Shown here piece after piece: positions 32,985 through 41,457 of a stretch of DNA of 64,000 nucleotides. Location of the stretch: positions 78,810 to 142,809 of the forward strand of contig PMSU01000098.1 in NCBI GenBank assembly GCA_003168255.1. The letters run 5' to 3'. The DNA comes from Actinomycetota bacterium. Its GTDB lineage: Bacteria > Actinomycetota > Actinomycetes > Streptosporangiales > Streptosporangiaceae. The first letter of the stretch is position 1; each line of letters starts with the position of its first letter. Position numbers and translations under genes: made by a program. The notes below the pieces were generated by a model. That model was not told where the DNA came from and made no database searches. It was given only the letters and a program-made list of their open reading frames with translations.

Positions 32985-33064
32985 GTGTATGCTACCACAG
33001 GTTTCACAGAGGACGAGATCATTGATCTGTGCGCACTGATCCATGCCAACGAGCAGAATTGTGA
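32985..33064 (+). pseudogene. N-terminal remnant of an IS5-like DDE transposase
   Basis: From GTG 32985 the frame reads VYATTGFTEDEIIDLCALIH, the usual start of a family of actinobacterial DDE transposases, then breaks off after about 27 residues where a serine recombinase fragment on the other strand begins. TTGACG lies about 30 bases upstream. Only the start of the helix-turn-helix region remains. Confidence 0.6.
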
Positions 33065-33070
33065 CGTCGA

Positions 33071-33419
33071 TCAGTGGCCGACGGCGCGGGCGTGCGCGGC
33101 GCGCTCGGCGGTGAAGGTGCGTTCCATCTCGGCGAATAGGGCCAATAGCAGGAAGGCGATCCGTCCCATGCCCTCGTCGGCGGTGCTGATCGGCAGCGGG
33201 TTGGCCAGGGATCGCACGCCGATGCCCCGGGTGGCGAGGTCGTGCACGAGGTTGAGGACTTCGCGCAGGTTGCGGCCGAGCCGGTCCAGGGTGTTCACCA
33301 CGATGGTGTCGCCCAACTCTGCCATTATCGCGGGCATAGCCGAGCAGGGCGGTCAGACCGGGCCGGTCGGTGGTGGCGCCGGTGCGTTTGTCGCTGTAGA
33401 TGCGCGCGGCCGGTGTCAA
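33071..33419 (-). pseudogene. Serine recombinase fragment, broken at both ends and frameshifted
   Basis: The main frame (33071-33337) holds [20 protein letters not shown] and [20 protein letters not shown], the long helix of resolvases. An upstream piece in another frame ([20 protein letters not shown]) supplies part of the catalytic domain. The first about 40 residues with the catalytic Ser and the C-terminal DNA-binding domain are missing. It ends within ten bases of the transposase remnant on the opposite strand, which marks a recombination junction. Confidence 0.8.
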
Positions 33420-33503
33420 TTCCCGTTGCTGTGTGCACAGATGCCCGTACTCCTGTGCACGCGGCGGTCTGGCCCCCGGGGCCTCCGCAACTCGGAGACG
33501 GCC

Positions 33504-34646
33504 TCAAGTAGCCGATGCCGCCCAGACCCGATCTCGGCTAGCCCCCACCGACGACAAATGCCTGGTAGATCGGTTCGCCCTGGGTGTGGCCGGAGGTGTA
33601 GTACCCGCCTGCGCTGCATCTGCGGTGCCCCAGATGCCGTTGGTCTCGGTGACGACGAACGCCTGCTCGGCACCGGACTGGGAGCTGGTTCGGTAGTACC
33701 CGCCGGCGCTGCAGTTGCCCGCCGACCCGCACGACACGGAGCCGACCTGGGCGTCCCCGCCTTTGTTGAGGGCTGGGGTGCCGGGCACCTCGATAGCGGT
33801 GCCCCAGGTGCCACTGGTCTCGCTGACCACGAACGTCTGGCCACCGGAGCTGTCGGTGTAGTAGCCGCCGGCGCTGCAGCCACTTGCCGAAGCGCACGAC
33901 ACTGAATTCACGTATGCCTGGTCGCCGGTGTTGAGGGCGGCCAGGCCGGGAACCACAATGGCCTTGCCCCAGGTGCCGTTTTTCTCACCCACCACGAACG
34001 CCTGGCCATTTCCTGGGCCTTGCGAAGGTGACGGGCCACCGCCGGCGCTGCAGTTGCCCACCGACGCGCACGACACTGAGGTGATCTCATTACCCAGGCC
34101 CTTGTTGACGGTTCCAGAGCCGGGAACCGCGACTGCGGTCCCCCAGGTGCCGTTGGTCTCGGTGACGACGAACGGCTGGAGCGGCTGGGTGACCGGACCT
34201 CCAGGCTTGTCCGCGTAGTATCCGCCGGCCACGCAGTTGCCCGCCGACGGGCACGACACCGACGCGATCGCGGCGCGCCCCTGCGTATTGCGGGCTGCGG
34301 TGCCGGGCACCTCGATAGCGGCCCCCCAGGTGCCATTGGTCTCGCTGACCACGAACGCCTGGTAACCGGAGCTGTCTGCGTAGAACCCGCCGCCGCCGCA
34401 GTTCCCCGCCGACCCGCACGACACCGAGGTGAGCTGGGCAGACCCACCCTGGTCGAGGGTCGCGGTTCCGGGCACCTCGATGGCCTTGTCCCAGGTAGTA
34501 GCCGGGCTGGCGGCACCGGCGATACCACTAGGCGCTGCGGCGGCCGGTACGTTGGCCATCCCGGTGAGAACGCCGGGCGTCACGATGAGAACCACCGATA
34601 CCAATAGACGCCCAGCTAAGCGGGACCGGCCTGGCAAGCCCACCAT
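33504..34646 (-). CDS. Secreted repeat protein, probably frameshifted near its end
   Basis: About 380 residues with an N-terminal signal peptide (positive start, hydrophobic core LLVSVVLIVTPGVLTGM, then AAAAPSG). The rest is about five tandem modules of roughly 60 residues, each with AIEVPGTA, SVSC-SAGNC-AGGYY and QAFVVSETNGTWG. The two Cys per module are likely paired after export. The ATG at 34646 follows GGGGAGGACGATC. After the last GIWG the frame changes: CSAGGYY, TSGHTQGEP and YQAFVVGGG continue in another frame to 33538, so a deletion or shift near 33620 removed part of a module. Function unknown. Confidence 0.8.
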   Translation of the reverse strand: MVGLPGRSRLAGRLLVSVVLIVTPGVLTGMANVPAAAAPSGIAGAASPATTWDKAIEVPGTATLDQGGSAQLTSVSCGSAGNCGGGGFYADSSGYQAFVVSETNGTWGAAIEVPGTAARNTQGRAAIASVSCPSAGNCVAGGYYADKPGGPVTQPLQPFVVTETNGTWGTAVAVPGSGTVNKGLGNEITSVSCASVGNCSAGGGPSPSQGPGNGQAFVVGEKNGTWGKAIVVPGLAALNTGDQAYVNSVSCASASGCSAGGYYTDSSGGQTFVVSETSGTWGTAIEVPGTPALNKGGDAQVGSVSCGSAGNCSAGGYYRTSSQSGAEQAFVVTETNGIWGTADAAQAGTTPPATPRANRSTRHLSSVGASRDRVWAASAT

Positions 34647-34801
34647 GATCGTCCTCCCCAAGCGTGACAGCGTCCTTCTGGCCGAGGAGCGCCTGAGAAA
34701 GTATGGCATTCACGCCAAACGGGCCGCTATCCCTCGATTCTCTTGCGGGGCCAAACCCTCGCACATGCCAGCAGCCGCACGTTGATCGTCTGCGGTGAGG
34801 G

Positions 34802-35818
34802 TTACTCGTCGACGGTGAGGCGGTCGATGGCGCGTTGCTTGTCGGCGTGGGTGGGCAGGCTGTAACGGCGGGCGGTTTCCACGCTGTGGCCGAGGATTTC
34901 GGCGACGGTGACGATATCCTCGCCATCGCGGATCATGGTGGTCCCGGCGGTGTGCCGCAGGACGTGCGGGGTGAACTCGCCGTCGCGGCCGATGACAAAG
35001 CCGGCATCGGCAGCGATGGCCGCCAGCGTGCCGTAGGCACCGCGAGTCGTCAGCCGCCTGCCGCGGTGGTTGAGGAACAGGGCCGGATTGCCTTCGGCAC
35101 CGGGCAGATGCGCCCGGTCGGTCAGCCAGGTTTCCAGCGCGGCGCGCAGCTTGGGGTGCAGCGGCACCTCCCGGTATTTGCCGCCCTTGCCGTAGCGGAC
35201 GATCAGGTGGCCCTTGCGGGCGGACGTGCGCACGTCGCCGGTGTCGAGTGCCACGGTCTCGGCGCCCCGGGTACCGGCGTAGAACTCGGTGAAGGCCAGG
35301 GCCTTGTCGCGGGGGCAGGCACGCTCGGCCGCGCGCAGCCAGCGCAGCCGGGCCCGCTCGTCTAGGGCGCGGGGGGCGGCCTTGGCCAGGTCCTGTCGTT
35401 TGACCTGGGCGGGGCCGAGGCCAAGCCGGCGGTAGAAGTCGTCGATGGCCGCGAGCTGGGCGTTGACGGTAGCGGGTTTGCGTTTAGCTACGGTGAGCAG
35501 CCAGGTGCGGTAGTCGCGCACCGCCCAGTTGCGGGCGTGCGGGTCGGCTAGCGGGTCGCCGTCGACGGCGACACCGGCCAGCCAGGCCAGGTACTGGCGG
35601 ACCCGGGAGAGGTAGGCACGGATGGTGTCGGCATCCAGCGGACCGCCGGGCTTAGCGACGGCGGTTTGGTAGTCGTTGAACACTCCGGCGTACTTGGGCG
35701 GCAGTGGGGTGGCTCGTGCTCCGGGCCGCCGGTGCGGCGGCGCAGTGTCCGCCGCCGCAATATCGGAAGCTGTTTCGGTCGGCTGCTGACCGGCCAGAGC
35801 CGCAATATCGGAAGCCAC
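34802..35818 (-). CDS. Tyrosine recombinase/integrase
   Basis: A 338-residue phage-integrase-family protein with an N-terminal SAM-like core-binding domain (about 40-140, DADTIRAYLSRVRQYLAWL) and a catalytic domain. Catalytic residues are Arg in FYAGTRGAE, His-x-x-Arg in TPHVLRHTAG, His in ILGHSVE and the nucleophile Tyr in ARRYSLPTH. The start is a GTG at 35818, and the N-terminus repeats SDIAA twice. It is the fourth gene in line after TniA-TniB-TniQ. A core-like site with 11-8-11 inverted arms lies immediately upstream (35829-35858). Confidence 0.94.
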   Translation of the reverse strand: MASDIAALAGQQPTETASDIAAADTAPPHRRPGARATPLPPKYAGVFNDYQTAVAKPGGPLDADTIRAYLSRVRQYLAWLAGVAVDGDPLADPHARNWAVRDYRTWLLTVAKRKPATVNAQLAAIDDFYRRLGLGPAQVKRQDLAKAAPRALDERARLRWLRAAERACPRDKALAFTEFYAGTRGAETVALDTGDVRTSARKGHLIVRYGKGGKYREVPLHPKLRAALETWLTDRAHLPGAEGNPALFLNHRGRRLTTRGAYGTLAAIAADAGFVIGRDGEFTPHVLRHTAGTTMIRDGEDIVTVAEILGHSVETARRYSLPTHADKQRAIDRLTVDE

Positions 35819-35828
35819 TCTTGAAGTG

Positions 35829-35858
35829 TACTTCTGATACTGACAATTATCGGAAGTC
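35829..35858. other. Candidate tyrosine-recombinase core site
   Basis: TACTTCTGATA (35829-35839), an eight-base spacer CTGACAAT, and TATCGGAAGTC (35848-35858) form inverted arms that match at nine of eleven positions. Two more direct copies of TATCGGAAG lie at 35761-35769 and 35806-35814, inside the recombinase gene start, spaced 45 and 42 bases. The design resembles recombinase core plus arm sites; alternatively they are transposase-binding repeats of the Tni element. Confidence 0.5.
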
Positions 35859-37083
35859 AGGCAAGAGCAGTGCGGCCGAGCTCGCGGGCGCTGGGCAGGA
35901 ACTCGGCGGGGATGCCGATGCCGGACAGGTAAGCGCGTTCCTTCTCGAACCGGGCGAGGCTGGGGCAGCCGAAGGTGAGCATGGTCAGCAGCTGCCGGGC
36001 GGTGCCAGGGTCGATGCGGGCCAGCTCCACCGCCGCTTCTGCTGCGGCCATCGCCTGCTGCCAGGCGGTCTGGTAGGCGCTGGGCCGGCCGCCGTCACAG
36101 GCGGGCCGGCGGGCTGGCGGCTGGTCGCCGTCATACACGTGCTGGCGGGCGGGAGGCTGCACCGCGGAGCCGAGCGTGCCGCGGGTGGTGATCTGCCTGC
36201 TGGCGGCCAGGTGCAGCGCGGTGGCGGCGGCGTGCCGCATCGCGTCCTGGGTTCCTGGGTCCAGGTGCTCGTAGGGCCGCCAGGTGGTCAGCCCAGCGCG
36301 CACGCGGCGGCCGGTGGTGTGCCAGATCTGCTCGAGCGTGGTCCGGCCGTGGGCGCTTCGGCCGCTCAGGGCGAGGCTGACCTCATCCAGCAGCGAGCGC
36401 AGCAGCCGGAACCACACCCCCGCGTGCACGGTCCGTCCGGGCAATGTGACCTGCCCGGTGGTGAGCGCCTGGGCGGTGTAGCGGTCCAGGGTGGCCAGCG
36501 GCTCGCCCACTGGCACCGGGGGCGGTGCCCCGGCGGTCCAGGCGATCTGCCGGGCATCTTCGAGGCGGCACCCGTGCTCAAAGCAGCCGGTGGTCACCGG
36601 CAGCTGCCAGATCAGGTCCCGGCGTGGCTCAGGGCTGGTGGCGCAGGCCGGGCACACCCGGTTCAGCGGCTGCGGCGGCTGCCACGGCCCGGCCCACTGG
36701 CCCCGCCCGCTCACCCGGTGGCGGCCGGCCTCCCCCGGTGCCAGCAGCACCGAGTTCTGCTGGATGTAATTCTCGAAGGTTCCCTGCGCATCCCGGGGCC
36801 TGGTGTGCAGCGTGTCCATCAGCCAGGGCACCCACCCGGCCAGGGTCATCGTCTGCAGCTGAGCGAGGCTGGTGCCGGTGCGCTCAGCGAGCGCGGCCAG
36901 CATCACCATGGGCGGATCCCAGTCCAGGAGCTCGGGCACCTGCAGGCCAGGCTGGCCCAGGTTGTGCGTGAGCATCTCCTTAACCGGCAGGCCATGCAAG
37001 CAGGCGGTGCGTTCCAGCCAGGACGACAGCGACTCGGCCGGACCCGGCTGCGGATGCAGCGGCCAGCTGCGGGGCGGGCTCAT
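35857..37083 (-). CDS. tniQ: TniQ-family transposition protein
   Basis: A 408-residue TniQ/TnsD-like protein. The N-terminus has the family pattern PQPGPAESLSSWLERTA. A zinc finger follows at about 140-180 (NRVCPACATSP and TTGCFEHGCRLED). The second half is helical. TniQ proteins recognise the target or resolve the transposition complex with the TniB ATPase. The ATG overlaps the TniB stop by four bases. The size is at the long end for simple TniQ and short of TnsD. Confidence 0.92.
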   Translation of the reverse strand: MSPPRSWPLHPQPGPAESLSSWLERTACLHGLPVKEMLTHNLGQPGLQVPELLDWDPPMVMLAALAERTGTSLAQLQTMTLAGWVPWLMDTLHTRPRDAQGTFENYIQQNSVLLAPGEAGRHRVSGRGQWAGPWQPPQPLNRVCPACATSPEPRRDLIWQLPVTTGCFEHGCRLEDARQIAWTAGAPPPVPVGEPLATLDRYTAQALTTGQVTLPGRTVHAGVWFRLLRSLLDEVSLALSGRSAHGRTTLEQIWHTTGRRVRAGLTTWRPYEHLDPGTQDAMRHAAATALHLAASRQITTRGTLGSAVQPPARQHVYDGDQPPARRPACDGGRPSAYQTAWQQAMAAAEAAVELARIDPGTARQLLTMLTFGCPSLARFEKERAYLSGIGIPAEFLPSARELGRTALA

Positions 37084-37991
37084 GCCAGCTCACGCTCGAA
37101 CAGCCGCCGTCGCTCAGTCGGCCCGGTATAAGGAGCCAGCAGCAGGGTGCGCTGATTGATTGCTTCCTCGCCGGACTCGATCGCGGCCACCGCCGCCTCG
37201 GTCAGCAGGCGGGCCAGCTCGCCGATGGTGCCTTCGCTGCGGGTCAGCAGGTAGCTGGCCATCTCAGTGGTAGTAATCGGGGAGGGGCGGTGCAGCGGGA
37301 AGGAGGCGGCGAAGCTGGCCAGCAGCGAGCAGGCCTCCGCGCTGGTCTCCCAGCGTGGCAGGATGAGCGGGGCGAACCGGTTCTCCAGCTGGTCATCGGA
37401 GCGGATCGCCAGGTACGCCTCGCGGGTGCCCGCGCCGACCAGCGGGATCTGCAGCTCGTTGCCCAGGAACCGGACCAGGTTCAAGAACTCCCGCCGCCGG
37501 TCACCATGGCCGCCGAGGACGTTGTGCAGCTCATCGATCACCAGCATCCGCACCCCGGCCGCGCGCAGCAGCCGCAGCACCAGCTGCTCCAGCTCGGCCA
37601 GCCGGTACTGCCGGGCCCGCATCGGCGCGCCGGTCGCGGCCAGCAGCGCAGTGTAGAACCGGGTCACCGAGGGCTCGGAGGGCATCTGGACCACCAGTAC
37701 CGGGATCTCTTCCCGGTCCGGGTGCGAGAGCGGCGGGTGGGCCCGGCGGAACTTCTCGATGATCATCGACTTGCCGTTGTTGGTCGGCCCGGTCAGCAGC
37801 AGGTTCGGCATCCGCTGCCGGGCCGGCCAGGTGAACAGCGTCTCCAGCTGGCCCAGCACCTCGGTGGCACGGGTGTAGCCGATCCACCGGTCCGCCCGCA
37901 CGTGGCGCAGCCGCTCCTCATCGGGCAGCCGCGCGATCTGCTGCGCGGCCGGGTGCAGGTGTGCCAGGTCTTCGGGCTCCTGTCCGCTCAC
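37080..37991 (-). CDS. tniB: TniB-family AAA+ ATPase
   Basis: A 303-residue AAA ATPase of the TniB/TnsC group. Walker A is GPTNNGKS at residues 68-75, Walker B lies in RMLVIDELHNVLGG, and the sensor region ends FLGNELQIPLVGAGTREAY. It regulates target choice for the TniA transposase. The GTG start at 37991 overlaps the TniA stop by four bases (GTGA), and its own stop overlaps TniQ, so the three are translated as one unit. Confidence 0.95.
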   Translation of the reverse strand: MSGQEPEDLAHLHPAAQQIARLPDEERLRHVRADRWIGYTRATEVLGQLETLFTWPARQRMPNLLLTGPTNNGKSMIIEKFRRAHPPLSHPDREEIPVLVVQMPSEPSVTRFYTALLAATGAPMRARQYRLAELEQLVLRLLRAAGVRMLVIDELHNVLGGHGDRRREFLNLVRFLGNELQIPLVGAGTREAYLAIRSDDQLENRFAPLILPRWETSAEACSLLASFAASFPLHRPSPITTTEMASYLLTRSEGTIGELARLLTEAAVAAIESGEEAINQRTLLLAPYTGPTERRRLFERELA

Positions 37992-39652
37992 CACTGCTCG
38001 ATCACCTCGAACGGCTCGGCCAGCACACCGGCAGGCTCTGCCGCGGGCTCCGGTGGCATCGCGGCCGCCGGGCTGGTCCGCCCGGGCGCTGCCGCCGGGC
38101 GGCGGGCGGCGTCGCGGCGGGCCTTGCGGCTGGCGGCTGTGGCGGTGTCGGTGATCTGCCGCATCTGCTCGGCCATCGCGAACAGGGCGGTCTCGCTGAC
38201 CTCGGCGCGGCCGAGCTCCCGCAGCCGCGCGACCGCGGCCTTCTGCTCCCAGGCACTGATCGGTGGCCGTGCCAGTGTCCGGTAGCCCACCTGCAGGTAG
38301 GTGCCGCCGTCGGGGTCGAGTACCCAGATCCGGCTGATGTCGCGGGGGTCGCGGCGCACGATGCACCGGCCCAGCTGCTGGCGCCGGGCGATCCACGGCC
38401 GCAGCCCGTCGCTGTAGTACTGCACATGATCGATCACAAACCCGGTCCGGGTCAGGGTCCGCCGGATCACCGGCAGGAAGTCCACCAAGAACGCGGTCTG
38501 GCTGGTCACCGTCACCGGCGGACCCGCCTGGGCGGCCTTCTCCGCCCACACCCCGGCGGGGGTCCGGCCCAGCGTCTCGTGCACCTGGCCGTGGTAGCTG
38601 GCCACCGCCAGCGCCAGCCAGCGCTGCAGTTCGGCCAGCGTCAGCACCGCCGCCGCGGCACTGTCATACCTGCCGCGCTCGCTCGTGCTGGAGAACGTGG
38701 TGCCCGGCAGCTCGTGCACCATCTGCATCATCGTGCCGATCAGCCGCTCGATAATCCCGCCATAGTGCGGCTGGCCGGGCGGGCCGTACCGCAGCCTGAT
38801 CCCGTGCTGGTCACACCCCCGGCGCAGCGCCTCACTCTTGAACTCCGCGGCGTTGTCCACATACAGCTCACGCGGCTTGCCGCTCATCGGCCACGCCGCC
38901 GCCACGCCCAGCTGCTCCAGCCAGGCCCGCTTACCGGCGGCCATGTGCGCCAGGCACAACCCGACCGAGGTCGCCGACGGCGCCTCCAGCGTCACCACCA
39001 GCCCGACCACACACCGGCTGGCCACATCGATCGCCGCCGTCACATACGGCCGCCCGGTCGGCAGCCGGTGCCGCTCATCCACCACGATCACATCGACCGG
39101 AGTGTGATCGACCTGCACCTGCTCCAGCAGCCCCGGCACCGGCGGCGGCATCCCGCCCGCCGGCAGCAGCGTCCGGGCCGCGTCCTCACCCTGCCGGGCC
39201 AGCACCGTCACCACCGGATCGAGCCGCGCGATCCGGCGCAGCACCGTCCCCCGCGACGGCGCCCGCAGCCCCCGCACCCGGCACTCCCGCGCGACCTCCC
39301 GGCACACCACCGCCACACTCCGCCGCTGCCGGGTCAAGTACCGCGTCCGCAAAACCTCCCGCAGCACGGCCTCCACCTCATCAGGCAGCCGGCCGCGACC
39401 CCGGCCACCACCAGAACGCCCCGGCAGCAGATCCGAGGTCAGGCCCTCACCCGCCCGCCACCGGCCGACCAGCACATACACCTGCCGCCGCAACACACCT
39501 AGCCGGGCGGCCGCCGCGTCCGCAGCCGCTAACCCCACCCGGGGCTGCTCCGCCAGCGGGCCAATCACCCCGACCCGGCGGACCGCCAGATCCCACGCCT
39601 CATCAACCGCGGTCAGGACGCCGCGCTCAGCCACCACCGGGTCATCGGCCAT
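37988..39652 (-). CDS. tniA: TniA-like DDE transposase (Mu/rve type)
   Basis: A 554-residue transposase with N-terminal helix-turn-helix domains, an rve integrase core and a C-terminal Mu-type beta-barrel. Catalytic residues are Asp182 (QVQVDHTPV), Asp266 (ELYVDNAAEF) and Glu302 (YGGIIERLIG), a complete DDE set. It cuts and joins the ends of a Tn5053/Tn7-related element. The ATG at 39652 begins MADDPVVAERGV. It heads the leftward operon tniA-tniB-tniQ-int. The promoter should lie in 39653-39780; element ends were not identified with certainty. Confidence 0.95.
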   Translation of the reverse strand: MADDPVVAERGVLTAVDEAWDLAVRRVGVIGPLAEQPRVGLAAADAAAARLGVLRRQVYVLVGRWRAGEGLTSDLLPGRSGGGRGRGRLPDEVEAVLREVLRTRYLTRQRRSVAVVCREVARECRVRGLRAPSRGTVLRRIARLDPVVTVLARQGEDAARTLLPAGGMPPPVPGLLEQVQVDHTPVDVIVVDERHRLPTGRPYVTAAIDVASRCVVGLVVTLEAPSATSVGLCLAHMAAGKRAWLEQLGVAAAWPMSGKPRELYVDNAAEFKSEALRRGCDQHGIRLRYGPPGQPHYGGIIERLIGTMMQMVHELPGTTFSSTSERGRYDSAAAAVLTLAELQRWLALAVASYHGQVHETLGRTPAGVWAEKAAQAGPPVTVTSQTAFLVDFLPVIRRTLTRTGFVIDHVQYYSDGLRPWIARRQQLGRCIVRRDPRDISRIWVLDPDGGTYLQVGYRTLARPPISAWEQKAAVARLRELGRAEVSETALFAMAEQMRQITDTATAASRKARRDAARRPAAAPGRTSPAAAMPPEPAAEPAGVLAEPFEVIEQW

Positions 39653-39958
39653 CCTGAAACCCCACCGTCGCGCACACGAGTACAGAAACCAAGCGACCGT
39701 AACGCAGGCGACTTCGCTACACCCCAAGAACTCGAACTCCCCTGCACGCCACCCCAGATGCCCAGCTCACTCATGCAGATGAGTTCGAACATTCACAGGG
39801 TGTTCCACTTCCAAGGATGCGGAACAGATGCCGTGACCAGAGCGCCGACTGGTGCGCCGCCCAAGGCCCGACCGCGCACATCGGTGCCGACACTGGCAGG
39901 TCCGCGGATCGCGGGCTTTCTGACCAGAGCAGGTCCTGCGCTGGTGCACACTCCAGTC

Positions 39959-40552
39959 ATGAGCACGTTCGTGACGCTGCTGACTGGCGGAGGGCTCGTC
40001 GCGGCAGGCACCGCGCTCAGTGCGTTGGTGAACAACTGGCTGGGCAGCAGGCGCGATGAGCGTGCTCGCGCCCACGAACGGCAGGTGGCCCAGGAGGCAC
40101 TCGGTCAGGAGCGGCGAGACCGGGCGTACACCGAGTTGGGCGTCTACCTCTCCCGTCAGGCAGACTGGGCGAGGTCTGTGCGACCGTTCCTGGGCCCAGT
40201 TCCTGCACCTCCTCCGTTGTCGCCGGAGGAACACTGGCGCGTCGAGACGCTTGTGATGATTCACGGCAGCCCGGAGGTCCGGCGGCTGCTCGAGCAATGG
40301 GGCCAGGAGGCCAGGAAGATCGAGTACGCCGACGCCACGGTCACGGCGGCCGATAAGGCCGCAGGCGCGGCGCCCGAGCTGGAGGAGCAGGCGCGGCAGG
40401 AACGATTGGCAATTGAGGGCTACAAGAAGGCCATGTACGAGAGAGCCGACGCTATCCGCGACCAGATGTGGGCGGAGCTGGTAGGCCGGGTCGAGCCTGG
40501 CACGTCGCTGGCGGCTCCGTCTCGGCGGCGAATGCTGCGCCGCAGGAACTAG
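39959..40552 (+). CDS. Membrane-anchored helical protein of unknown function (1)
   Basis: A 197-residue protein with one N-terminal membrane helix (MSTFVTLLTGGGLVAAGTAL and on) and a cytoplasmic part that is almost wholly helical and charged, probably coiled coil (DERARAHERQVAQEALGQER). It begins after the divergent tniA. A similar one-helix-plus-charged-helical layout recurs at 40809-41273 and 43569-44126. I do not recognise a family function. The ATG at 39959 is preferred over an upstream start because translation before it looks random. Confidence 0.72.
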   Translation: MSTFVTLLTGGGLVAAGTALSALVNNWLGSRRDERARAHERQVAQEALGQERRDRAYTELGVYLSRQADWARSVRPFLGPVPAPPPLSPEEHWRVETLVMIHGSPEVRRLLEQWGQEARKIEYADATVTAADKAAGAAPELEEQARQERLAIEGYKKAMYERADAIRDQMWAELVGRVEPGTSLAAPSRRRMLRRRN

Positions 40553-40767
40553 CCACCTATCTGCACGATCTGAATGTGAATCTGCGGCGGCCCGGAGCCG
40601 TGCGTCACCTCGTACACCGTGAGCACGAGACCGAGGAGGGTGGGCAGCACCGTCAGCCAGCCGGCCAGCGCGGCGCCCTGCTGCGTCGCCCACCACGGCG
40701 TCGGGGGGCGACCCACAGTCGGGGGGCGACCCACAATGGAACGCCAACCGGTCACCCCGGCCACCAC
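40549..40767 (-). CDS. Possible small membrane protein
   Basis: A 72-residue frame with one hydrophobic helix (AALAGWLTVLPTLLGLVLTV) and a polar end HIQIVQIGG. The N-terminal part repeats VGRPPT through an 18-base duplication at about 40702-40737. It converges on the upstream gene with a four-base overlap. No family is recognised and the start is uncertain; it could be a chance frame. Confidence 0.35.
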   Translation of the reverse strand: MVAGVTGWRSIVGRPPTVGRPPTPWWATQQGAALAGWLTVLPTLLGLVLTVYEVTHGSGPPQIHIQIVQIGG

Positions 40768-40808
40768 CCGCAGGCGCGCCGAGTTGATGGGAGGTAAATA
40801 CTCGCGCT

Positions 40809-41273
40809 ATGCGACCGTCCGATTGGGTAGCTCTCTCCGCAGTCGGTGTCTCGGCCCTCGCGGTGTTGTTTACGTGGCTTGGTGCGCGCTCAACGATCCA
40901 GGCACAAGGGCGAATTGGCGCCGACATGCTCAGCATTCAACGAGACATCGCTTACGAGGAGCGACTGTGGCTACAGCGCGCAGCTGTCTACGTTGACCTG
41001 CTGGCCTGGTGCGACGCCACCGAGAAAGAGCTGGTGCAACTAGGGGTCAGTCCTAGGGCGCTGACACTCGATGCCTCTCCGGAGCTTCACGCGAGAGTGT
41101 GGGCGTTCGCATCGGGGGTTGTGCTCAATGATCACGTTGGGGTGATCGCCAACGCGATGTTTAAGGAAGACGATGGTGTCCCGCCTAGGGCGCTAGCTAG
41201 GCAGCTTCAAACGGACCTCATGAACCTGAGAAACCACGTTCGCGAGGAACTCCAGGACGGCGACCGGACCTGA
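40809..41273 (+). CDS. Membrane-anchored helical protein of unknown function (2)
   Basis: A 154-residue protein with one N-terminal membrane helix (VALSAVGVSALAVLFTWLGA) followed by a helical cytoplasmic part: ADMLSIQRDIAYEERLWLQRA in pieces, then a conserved-looking WAFASGVVLND region. The layout repeats that of 39959-40552 and 43569-44126 although sequence similarity is low by eye. The ATG at 40809 follows TGGGAGGTAAATACTCGCGCT, a distant ribosome site. Function unknown. Confidence 0.72.
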   Translation: MRPSDWVALSAVGVSALAVLFTWLGARSTIQAQGRIGADMLSIQRDIAYEERLWLQRAAVYVDLLAWCDATEKELVQLGVSPRALTLDASPELHARVWAFASGVVLNDHVGVIANAMFKEDDGVPPRALARQLQTDLMNLRNHVREELQDGDRT

Positions 41274-41457
41274 GGTGGTCCCCAGCGGCAAGCACCTCTA
41301 CGAACTGGTGGTGACTAACACGAGCACGGACGGCTGCCATGGCACCGTCTACTACAAGCCCGCCCAGCTCGGCAAGCCGCTGACTGACCCTGAACTGCTG
41401 AGGGGTGACGTCGCCATCGTCCCCGGCCGATCACAACTCCACGTCACACAGCATTGA

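Noticed and set aside
34802..39652. CRISPR-associated transposon
   Set aside because: TniA, TniB and TniQ are present, but no Cas12k, Cascade genes or CRISPR array were found in the window.
41275..41457. 60-residue frame directly after the second membrane-anchored protein
   Set aside because: Protein-like but without a ribosome site or known family; it may be the tail of a lost gene. Not enough to call.
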